DNA of 64,000 nucleotides from Cunninghamia lanceolata. Lineage: Eukaryota; Streptophyta; Pinopsida; Cupressales; Cupressaceae. The stretch lies in assembly GCA_027924645.1 (NCBI GenBank), contig BSBN01001363.1, positions 2,034,001 through 2,098,000 on the forward strand, read 5' to 3'. Shown piece by piece: positions 24,888 through 34,307 of the stretch (position 1 is the first letter of the stretch; the number at the start of each line of letters is the position of its first letter). The position numbers and the translations under genes were made by a program. The notes beneath the pieces were generated by a model. That model worked only from the letters and a program-made list of their open reading frames with translations. It was not told the origin of the DNA and searched no databases.

Positions 24888-26294
24888 TGGTGCAGGAGCA
24901 CCTACCTGACAGCTGGCCTTCATGAGGCAGTTAGTTAGTTTGAGTCTTGTTTATGTTTTCAAGAAGGTCTGATAAGACCAAATGCATGTAATAAGGTCAT
25001 GCTGATCATGATAAGATCATGCTGACCATGCTTTTACTATTTTTAGCCAGTTTGTTAGGACAGCTGTCATGCTGTAGGTCCGGTTGGATCTCCCAGCCAC
25101 CTGGAGAGTTCCCAGCCGCTTGGAGTCGGGTCAGTAGTACTCGTAGGAAAATCTATTTAAGCATGAGGATCGGTCGATATTGCAGACAGATAGATATCAT
25201 CGATCGAGCTAGGTTACAGAGAGAGAGGCAGAGAGAGAGTCTGATCATTGTATTGCATCTTTGAAATCAATAAAGATCCTGTTTTTGTTTTCTGTTTGAT
25301 CTCCTTTGTGTAATCGATTTGCTGGTTTGGGTGGTTTCATGGATTTACTGATCCATTCCACCGGTTGATCCGTCTAATCAGTGGAATGGCGATGTACAGT
25401 AGGGTAGGTGTTAGTTTGTTTGTCTGCATGCAGGTGTGCAGGATCACCGTCGAGAGATGTTGAAGACCCTAGCATGGGTATGTGCTAGGTCGAGCTGATA
25501 AAGTGTGGAAGATCACCCTGAGAGTGGATCGGGCCGTCCCTGGAGGATCGGCGAAGTGAAATTTCGCTAAGGCTGAAAGTTTGTTAAAACGGCATCATCA
25601 GGATATTTCTGCAAATATCCCTCAGTCGCTTCGGGTATCGTCATCCGGATAAGTGGAGGAGAGTATGATGCAGTTGAGTGCATGAAGTGAATGTGCGTCG
25701 GGGTGATCATCATCAGGAGTTGCCGAGGAGGATCGTATCGGCATCAGGTTGAAGATCAGGTTGATCAAGTTGATCGCGGGCTGAAAAAGCTAAGTTTGGC
25801 CAACAGCAGGATATTTCAGAGCAGCAGGATATTGAGCAGCTGCGGGTGACGTCATCGTCATCAGGATATACGTCATCAGGATATCGGGTGACGCAAGCAT
25901 CAAGTGAAAGGTGCGAGGAGTTAAGGTTTGTCATCATCAGGATAAATGGAAGGAACCGGATGTTCTTTATCCTGTTGATTATCATGATGTTGAATATCAT
26001 GATGCTGAAGATAGTGAAGACGAAAGTTGTCGCTGAAGTGAACAGTGGACGTCAGGAGGATGTTCGCGCTGGTCGAACATGATGATGCTGTCGATAATCG
26101 AGTAAGGTGATGCTGTTGACAGGCGAAAGTGCGAAGGTTTGTCTACAGGAGGATATCGGTCGGCAGGTGAAATATGATGATGATGCTGACAGTGAAGTCA
26201 AATATGATGATGATGAGGATGAATATGATGATGATGATGGGCTGCAGACATCCATGCTGTATGTTCAGGTTATAGTGTGGATGCCTCTGCATCA
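24888..26294 (+). mobile_element. 3' LTR of nested element
   Basis: 1407 bp, collinear with the 5' LTR at an offset of 1491. It ends ...CTCTGCATCA before AAATG. Confidence 0.85.
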
Positions 26295-27100
26295 AAATGG
26301 AACAGTGTCGCATTACTGATGTTTGAGTACCCTGCCACGCTGCGATTTCCATTCACTATAGGACTACATGTGGATGTATACATATATCTTGTATGGTTAA
26401 CTGTGCGTTGTTGTAGGATGCAGGTACTAGGCAACGACTCCACCTGATTACTAGGTCTGAGCGTGCCTTCGCCAATGGATTAGTTGATTGGAGTTAACAT
26501 GAGGTCCCTAGTCAGTGTTGTCTGGTCGTCAGTTTACCCTTGTGGTTATTATTTGTTATTCGATCATGACTTGTTGTCAGGTAATTTTGTGCCTTGAAGT
26601 CTTATTAGGGTCGAAGGTGTCTGGATGTGTTAGGTATCGTTGTTCATTAAATAGAATCTTTTTATGAAAATTATAATGTTGATAATTAAATACATTTATA
26701 AAAGTCGATATTTGGGCACAATGTCGATAGTTGTTAATTATTGTTGTAAATAAATTATTATTTTATTAGAAGTCTTGTTGTTAAATAAAGATTGTAAGAA
26801 ATCTTGTATTAATTAATATAGTATTATTTATAATAAATATTTAAATTAAATAGTTGTATTCATGTTGTAAATTGTGATTTACAACTTAATTAATAAAATA
26901 AATTAAAATATAGTTGTACAATTTTATTAATATTTATTTAGTTGGTTGGCCATAAAGTAAATTAAATTTGGTCGGAGCTGTGTATTCATATTTAATAAAG
27001 ATTAACCTTTTGGGATAAAAATAAAATAAAATAAAGTTATCTAGAAGGAGATATGCATGGGATCGCATGCCAAGCCCTTGGTAGAGGAGAGAGAATATGT

Positions 27101-27108
27101 TATAAAAG
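27101..27108 (+). promoter_or_regulatory. TATA box of LTR1
   Basis: TATAAAAG in the block conserved with LTR-A. Equivalents are at 35054-35061 (LTR2) and 43005-43012 (LTR3). Confidence 0.65.
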
Positions 27109-27694
27109 AGCGGCAGAGGCATTAAGGCGACATTACAGGTACACGAAGGGAGAAGAAGGCTGGAATAAGCGGCTTGGATCTGCAACAACTGAAGCAGACT
27201 TGTTGAACCGACATCGTAGCCAGGTTCCTTGGAATACTTGCCTCCTTTCGCTGTTTCCTTTCTCTGAATCTGAGCATGTTGATTGATTGCTTCTTTGTCT
27301 GTAAATGAAATGTTTTTGGTTAAATAGTTCTGCCGGGACTATCGGTCGTTTTTGCAAATGTGTATTCTCTTAGACAGTTTAGATGTAAACCTTTGGGTTT
27401 GTAATGAATGGAAATGCCTTTCAACTCTCCTACCGTCCTCCAACAGCTTAGTAGCTGTTTGCCAGGTTACCTTCAAGGGAGATCATCTTTATGAGGGTTC
27501 CAATTCGTAGATGCCATGATGTGTTTTCTGTAGCTCACCTTCTCTCTCAGTCATTAGACGACCACGGTTCCTTCTCCACACTGAAATCTCCTAACACCTC
27601 GGGGCAAGCGATTTGATTGTGTGAAAACAATTCTGTTCTTTTCTTCCTTACAGTCTTTGAACCCTAGTTTAGAGAGAGCCAAAAAAGCAGGAGC

Positions 27695-27865
27695 ATGGCC
27701 ACAGACAAAATTGAGACGAGCGTAGCTGAAAGCCGTGCGCTCTCGCCTATCATTCTTCAGAAAACAATCCGAGAAGGGGAACTCTTTATTTCGACAAATA
27801 CAATTGTGAATTTCTTTTATATTCCACTGCAATGTTTGGCCCGGCCGAAATGGGCTCAATTTTGA
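27695..27865 (+). pseudogene. Possible captured first exon in LTR1 core
   Basis: After a plant-like 5' leader (GAACCCTAGTTTAGAGAG), an ATG in good context (GGAGCATGGCC) opens 56 codons beginning MATDKIETSVAESRALSP. In LTR2 and LTR3 the same frame is cut by a TGA where LTR1 has CGA, at codon 26. The antisense strand has a 136-codon frame (27554-27964) open in all three copies. Its changes between copies are mostly amino-acid changing, so I do not regard it as under selection. Product not recognised; the captured-exon reading is inference. Confidence 0.35.
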
Positions 27866-29385
27866 TGCTATTTTGTGATGTGGGTCGGCGATATTTCTTG
27901 ATTTTACAAGCCTGTGAAATCCGTGTAATAATAATTTTTGATTTTGTGAATTTGCAAGAGTCAACCTGACGAGTACCGAAATGTAATAGTAATGACCTGC
28001 AGAACTATTGGGCGGGTGACCACCGATATTTTTTAATAACAGTTAATGAATTGTTGGAATACAATTCCACACTCCGGACTGCAAAGGGTTCGCTAGCATC
28101 CATAGAAAAGTATGGAAATGCTCGTAAAGCTTACAGTTTAGAATTGCTTGTGGCATGAAACCTACTTTCCATGGAACGCGCCCATTTTTTTATATAGACG
28201 AATTGGGCATGCCCTTCTATTAATGTAGCTAATGCGCACAGTATACATGCCATTTCATGATACCCTAAAGCTGATGTGTTCAATCATCTATATATTTTAG
28301 GTAGATATTAATGTGGAGATGAAACTTGGAGTGAATTGAAAAAAAAAAAAAAACAAACAACTTGGACACTTGAATCCGTTTCCTTTCTACAAGAGTTCTT
28401 TATTAGAGCTAAACGAACATGCTCTCTATATGATAGAGTATCCTCCTCTCCTTATTGGTAGAGGCCCGCAACTGATTAGAGTAAATAGAATTACCATCTC
28501 TAATGTACAGTGTCAGCCAAACTGTCTTTTGATACTCAACTTGTTTTCACATAGAATGGTGGTTAAAGCAGTGCTAGAGATGTCGCAAGGCCCTTGATAT
28601 GCCAAAACATCCACCATAAGAGGACAAGTGTGCTTCTTGGACCAGAAGTTGGCAAGCTGACAGGAACACCTTGTACAGTGAGCTTGTATAACAACTCATC
28701 CTGCAAGCTGTAATCAAGGAATGACATTTGATTGACCATCGTGGGTTCTTATAAGGCATCAATAGTTGAACCAAACTAGGGATCTATGGAGTGGAGATCT
28801 TTACACTTGATCATAGGCGCTGCCCTGAATAGCGAAGATGCTAAGCACTGGAGGAGGATGAATAGAAGATCTGTGTGAATATATAGTGGAAGGAAACCAG
28901 AATGGTTTTGTCAAGGAGAATAGTGATTAGCTATTGGTGTAACAGAGTTGCACCACTATTACCAGGAATGGTAAATCTAAGATAGGGATGGGTTTAGGTC
29001 TGCCTAGCAAGGACGCTATCTACTCTACCTGCAATAATAAATTGCATCAAAATAAATAAAGTAATCCAGATCTAACAAATGCTTATGACATTGTTCAATA
29101 TTTAAAAGGAAACATAGCAATTAAATCTTCCAATTCTACATATGCTAAATGAGCTATATTGCTAAATCTCTACTACAAGTCTAACTTCTTGAAACAATAA
29201 CATGTAGCCCGAAACCTTCAATGATTTCAAGATAACAATAAATTCAGAAACTTTCATCTCACCAGTCATTTTAACAGCCTTGGCACATAAGGCGCTGGTG
29301 TAATATATGAAAGAATTTGAGAGAGAAGATTATAAAATACCAATTCTCCAGCCAAACTGAAGAAACTTGTACTAAAAATCATGCA

Positions 29386-29607
29386 TTAAAGGATCCCAAT
29401 CTCTTGTTTTGATAGCATTAAAGTCAAAGGAAATCCCACATAGTGCACAGGAATATTAATGTTTGACCTATCAACTCTAACCGATCGAGAAATGATGGCA
29501 AGGAAATGTTGTGGACAAAAGGCCATGATAAGTTTTGATTTTCCAACATTAATATATCTGCCAAATGTTGTTCCAAATAAGCTCTGCTTCCTATGAAGAA
29601 GCTGCAT
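29386..29607 (-). pseudogene. LINE reverse-transcriptase fragment (antisense, LTR1 core)
   Basis: The minus strand encodes 73 residues containing FGRYINVGKSKLIMAF, then about 25 residues later VHYVGFPL. Plant LINE (L1-type) reverse transcriptases have an equivalent G-x-x-I-N-x-x-K-S-K segment followed by a Y-L-G-x-P-L motif, downstream of the catalytic site. A further stretch resembling the next RT part continues below 29385 in broken frames. The YADD motif is not visible. It is conserved in LTR2 and LTR3, so it predates the tandem duplication. Confidence 0.5.
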
Positions 29608-31418
29608 AACACAGGTAAATGGAGAAATCTTACAACCTGCTATGAATCACATAGTTTCAAGCATTACAGAAAAATAGATAAGTTATCACCTGTTGAGATG
29701 TTAAGGAGAAGTGGCAGCAGACATCCCTGACTGAGAATAGTACAAAACTTAGAACGTAACAATGTCCTTCCAAGTAAAAAGACAGGAACTCAGATATAGC
29801 CATGTAAGATTTAGTGACTCGGTGGTCAGTGAAACTTTTTCAATTCTTATAGACTCGTGTGCAGCAGTATTGTTTGGATGTCCTTTCCCTGTCTTAATCA
29901 TTTCTTTGTAATAAAGTTGGCAAAAGCAATGCACTCATCGTGTATGACATATCACTGGATTAGGCTAGTTTGAATTGGCAAGAACACAAAACTATTAATG
30001 TTAGATGGCTTGTGTTTACCTTTAAATTTAGATTTTGTGGTGTCGAAAATTTACATCTAGAAAGAGAACAGAAAGAAACAATAGATCGGACATTTACAAG
30101 TTACATAATAATATTCAACAATGCGTGCTTACCAAGAGATCCATCATTGAACAATTAGCGACAACCAACCTTGTTTGTAATGGTCACCTGTAGGTTAATG
30201 CATTTAGAGATATCAATTCATAGGAGTTTGATCTACAGACTAAGTAAGAGGGACATGAAACCGTAGTTAGAACATTTATTTTAACTGTAATATACAGCTG
30301 AAATTGTTAAAGGACCGTATCTTGTGGCAGAAGGGATTTTGTAAGAAACTGTCAAAATTTACATTGATTTATGTGGGTATGTATATTGGGGTCGGTATAA
30401 TTTACTAAAATAGGTTATAGTATTTTAGAGGCACTATTGAATAAATAACTGTTATGTTAAATTTAGTTGCAATTTTCAATTACTGTTCTTTGGATGAAAA
30501 ATATTTACTATCTTATACACCATTGAATTTATTATTATTGTTATTGTTAATATTATTATTATTATTATTAATATTTTTACTATTATTTCAAATGATATTT
30601 TGTCATCTTCAAGACGTCTAGAAAATATATGGGAGGTCTAATGGAAATGGTATAAATTATATGGTTGTTAGTTTTAAAGGTGCAAAATCAAATGGAGATT
30701 AATATTGTAGTTAAGTTCATTGTACCATAAAGAATTGTAGATGATATTAATTACAATAGGAATGATTATTGATGATTAATTTAATCTCGGTAACGATTTT
30801 ATTATAATATCTTTATGAAGGTTTTATTAATTGAAGTGTGATTAAATAGACCCGATAATGGGTTTATTAGCATTGTAGTGAGATTGTTGGATGTAATGGG
30901 GTCTTATGTGCAAGTTGTTAGGTTGTTAGTCCAGAGGCATAGTTTAACGTGATTGGTTTTCAAGTATAGTGTTTTATGTGTATTGAATATACGATGTTAT
31001 GTTGTCTCTAGTCATGTATGAGGCAAAGGGTAACATGAAGGATGCATGATCTGATTTGTGAATGTACCTTGGGGTGGTAGTAATTCCCTTGTGGATGGCT
31101 TGTGGACCATTTTAATTGTATTTATTTGTAATGGATTTTTGAATTGGATTTTGTGAATGGGGAGACATTGAGTACTATAACGGTTGTGATGTTGATGCAC
31201 TGTTATGGATAATATTTTGAGAGTATGTCCTTGTAATTAAGTTGTTATGCAAGATGGTGAATGCCTTGCAGTGTTACATATACGTGTTCATATCAGGATA
31301 ATTGTTATGCAAGATGGTTAAATGTCTTGCATGGTTCATGTATCATCGTTGTCATGATGATGTTTTCTTGCTTGATGGTTAGGGTTTCTAGATGCAGGTA
31401 GGGGAGTGGCTTTCAATG

Positions 31419-31740
31419 TGGGGCCGGCGCCCAAAGTGGCTATCAGGATAACCCATTGAAAGTTGTTAATTAAGTGAAAACCTAAAAAATGAACCAGGGG
31501 GGAAAAGGGTAAATTACACATTAACAAGATAAATGGATTTCCTCTCCCATGCCTGTAGTGCTCGTTTAGACTAAGGATGGGTAGAGAAGGCCTGGTTGGC
31601 ATGATCAACTTCCTTGTCCTCACGAAAGGAAGGTTGATTCCGCATGTGTCACCCTATGGGGCCGGCGCCTAGTGAGAGGCTGTCAGGATAACCATAGATG
31701 GGGGCCGGTGCCTAGTGAGAGGCTGTCAGGATAACCCATG
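31419..31740 (+). repeat. GC-rich sub-repeats in LTR1
   Basis: Three GGGGCCGG(C/T)GCC motifs with GTCAGGATAACC-type tails. Copies are at 39373-39692 (LTR2) and 47325-47643 (LTR3). Confidence 0.75.
31604..31638 (+). promoter_or_regulatory. Stem-loop in 3' part of LTR1
   Basis: ATCAACTTCCTT pairs with AAGGAAGGTTGAT with one bulged base. Same position and loop as in LTR-A, with one compensated pair. Also at 39557-39591 and 47509-47543. Confidence 0.55.
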
Positions 31741-32484
31741 TTAGGACCGTGCGATGACACTCTCCCTACTGCAGCCTAGCATTCCCTAGTTGTACTCTCC
31801 CCATTCGTTATGTGCTTGCCTCTGGAAGTGTTGTTAAGTTGTTGTTTGTATTGACTTGTGTTGTTGGAGTTATGTGTTGACTTGTCTTATAGTCTACTGT
31901 CTACCTGACTGTATGTTGTAGTGGGAACCTTATGTTAACTCCTAGCTCGGTGGGTGGACCTCAGGGTTCCACATGGTCGGGTGGAAGAGCTTTAATCCAT
32001 TGGTTTTTCTCCTTGCTATTGTTCGAGTGCGAGGATGTTGTATCTTATGTATCAGTCGTCAGATCTTGTACCAGGTATGAAGTAAGTGATATGTATTCAT
32101 GTTCTTGTTTGTGTATTAGTTGATTTATAATGTTTAAATTCGGAAGGTGTTAAGTAACAATGTAATGATGTACTCGTATGTGAGAAGAAATTGTAACTAT
32201 GTACTAGATCCTAATGATTATTTATTTGATGTAAATGTTATTGATTTAATGCTTTAGGTTTAGAATTTTCTACTGATGTTAGTTAATGATGTATGTCAGA
32301 TTATGTTGGTTGATTTGGTCAAGTAATGCTCCCATGATATCTTAGAGGACTAGTCGTTAGGTCAAATGATGTATTTAGGTGTGTTAAACATTACTTTGTC
32401 ACTTTATTCAAAAAAAAAAAAAATTCTATTTTTGCATAGCATAGATGTATTGTTCTCTAAGATGTTCATGTGGGGCATTACATC

Positions 32485-32500
32485 TGGTATCAGAGCCAAG
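32485..32500 (+). other. Primer-binding site 1
   Basis: TGGTATCAGAGCCAAG, the standard plant initiator-tRNA-Met PBS, two bases after LTR1. Confidence 0.9.
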
Positions 32501-33834
32501 TTTCTAACACTAGGTACTCTGGGATTTATATTAGCCCATCAAGCTACACTAGTTGCTTAAACTCTCAAGATTATGTTCTTCCCTTTTGTCATCCTCACCT
32601 AACAACCCGAGGTTGTCCCTTGGCGATGTCTACATAGGTAGGTACCTAAAAGTCGAGGTAGGGGTAGTTGGCATGTAGAGATCCATTCCCCTGCATATGA
32701 TATCTGCCATACGGTTGAAGAAATGCATGTGTCAAGGTTGTCAGTTGTTTGCCATGATGGTGAACAATTTGGAATTAGGGGAGAATCGAGAGGTGTCCCT
32801 CGATGATCATCCTATCCTTAAGGAGCTTTGGTTGTGGTTAGAGGAGTTGTCAGGTAGAGGATTAGATGCTTGTGCATCCTCTTGTGAAGTATGCATTCTT
32901 GGATATTCTTAGTGCTTATGTAGAGTCCTTATTGTGTGTTGAGGATACCTTGACGTTGTTCCCTCCTTCCTCGTTTGGTGGCTAGTACCTAGTCACGCAG
33001 TGTTGTACAGTGTAATTTCAAAGATTGTGTATTTTCCTTATAATTATTGATGATTTTCTATTCATTGAAAAGGTCGACACTTTGTTTATATTTGATTGTG
33101 ATGGTTTAGCCACACCTTGTGATCTTCATTTGTGCGTAACCCTCGTGATTACATTTGGTCTAGAGTTGAACTGCGCGCATTTCTTGTTTTGTTGATGAAA
33201 TTTAATCTTTATTTTATAATTGTTTATGACTTTGGTGGCTAAACTATTTTCTCCTTCCTGTTTTCGATGTCGGCCATGTGTCATATTGTGATTCCTCCCA
33301 AGAACGTATGAGGCGGACTTGGTGAGTGTATACGAGGAAGCAGGTACAGGGAACCGTGAGGAATGGGATATGTGAGGTTTATTTTATGGAGGCTAACTAC
33401 TTTATACAACAGTAGATAGGTCATTGTTGTTTTGTTTTGATGGTCTATCATTGTGTGTGTGCCCTAACACCACCAAGCCACTAAGTGCGTAGTATGGATT
33501 GTGTGATAGATGTTGGCTCTTGGCTCATGGATTATGTGTCATGCCTTAGTAGGTCCATTACCGGTGTCCAGATGGACCCTTGTGTAGCCTTGAGATGTGA
33601 TTCCTAGTAATTTAAGTTCGTGTATGTGTGTTAAATCATGAATATAGTACTTATAAAATGCTAAATTATGGTACCATGCTTCTAATGGTGTAAAATCATT
33701 ATATCAAGACTTTTCTGTTAATAGATCACATGCACAGAGTGTGCTCCCATGTTTGTATAGTGTTGTGAAAACTACCCAAACTCAATTCATTTCACCCATA
33801 ATTGTTGTAGGCTTCCAGGAGTAAGCCTGATCCT

Positions 33835-33846
33835 AGGGGGGGAGGA
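33835..33846 (+). other. Polypurine tract 1
   Basis: AGGGGGGGAGGA immediately before the TGTAGTG of LTR2. Confidence 0.9.
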
Positions 33847-34243
33847 TGTAGTGCCCCTCACCTTGTCGTCGGTCAGACTGATGGTTTTCTAGTAGGATTG
33901 GACACCATGACACTCTGTTTTATGTTAGCTGATAATGAATCTATGTTAGGATGATGCTTGACCACTGATACTTCATGTTATCACAGTTTGATGCACATAT
34001 TAGATGTTATAGATTATTTTAATTCAGCTCCATGTGTTATTCGATCATGATTATGATGATATCTGTTGAAGTTTTAACTATTGACATTTTATGTTTTCAC
34101 AGATGCATGGACATACTAGCTGTGGTGGATTAATTTAATTTAGAGCTTTATGTTTTCATCTAATGTTTGTGATGATGTTACTATTGATAATTGCTCAGTA
34201 GATAGTTGTCATGTATAACGCGGTGACTCGTCAATGTGCTTTT

Positions 34244-34307
34244 GTGAATGGAACAGTGTCGCATTACTCATGTTTGAGTACCCTGCCACGCTGCGATTTC
34301 CATTCAC
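34244..34307. promoter_or_regulatory. Nested inverted repeats in U3 of LTR2
   Basis: GTGAATGGAA pairs with TTCCATTCAC; the inner stem is TACTCA-TGTT-TGAGTA. LTR3 has the same at 42197-42260. In LTR1 the left outer arm is split by the nested element and the inner stem has one mismatch (TACTGA). Confidence 0.6.

Larger units (their letters stand above)
23397..26294 (+). mobile_element. LTR element with 1407-bp LTRs and 84-bp interior
   Basis: Two LTRs of identical length (23397-24803 and 24888-26294) start TGGTGCAGGAGC and end CTCTGCATCA. The only internal DNA is 24804-24887: a PBS-like TGGTATCAAGGC three bases after the LTR and a purine-rich GGGGAGTA just before the next LTR. By eye I count roughly 26 LTR-LTR differences (about 2%), mostly transitions. 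There is no coding sequence. This looks like a TRIM-style minimal element, but TRIM LTRs are normally a few hundred bases. It is inserted in LTR1 only. Confidence 0.88.
27415..31245 (+). other. Variable core of LTR1
   Basis: About 3.8 kb with no similarity to the LTR-A core. Contents: a leader-like AACCCTAG tract and ATG segment (27660-27865), an antisense LINE RT fragment (29386-29607), an A-rich run at 28339, and a TTA microsatellite at about 30526-30560. The cores of LTR2 (about 35368-39198) and LTR3 (about 43319-47147) are near-identical. Outside these pieces I see no genes. Confidence 0.55.
22992..32482 (+). mobile_element. LTR1 of giant element (LTR-B), interrupted
   Basis: LTR of about 6.59 kb split by the 1407-bp-LTR element at 23397-26294. 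The TATA box is at 27101, so U3 is about 1.2 kb and R+U5 over 5 kb. Positions up to about 27415 and from about 31245 match LTR-A. The core between them is unrelated to LTR-A and holds a leader-like ATG segment and an antisense LINE fragment. It ends GGGGCATTACA just before the PBS. Confidence 0.88.
32483..33846 (+). mobile_element. Internal domain 1 of giant element
   Basis: 1364 bp between LTR1 and LTR2. It starts TC then PBS and ends with a PPT. An ATG at 32626 begins a heavily stopped stretch (MST-stop-VGT-stop-KSR) that could be the remains of a gag start. A 71-codon frame at 32697-32912 has no domain I recognise. The rest is non-coding, and there are no pol motifs. Replication would need proteins from another element. 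Confidence 0.8.

Noticed and set aside
27554..27964. 136-codon minus frame conserved in all three giant LTRs
   Set aside because: The copies are near-identical by recent duplication, most differences change amino acids, and no domain is recognisable. It is not evidence of a gene.
32485..32500. tRNA gene fragment at the PBS
   Set aside because: Only the 3'-complement of initiator tRNA is present, as expected for a retroelement PBS. There is no cloverleaf.
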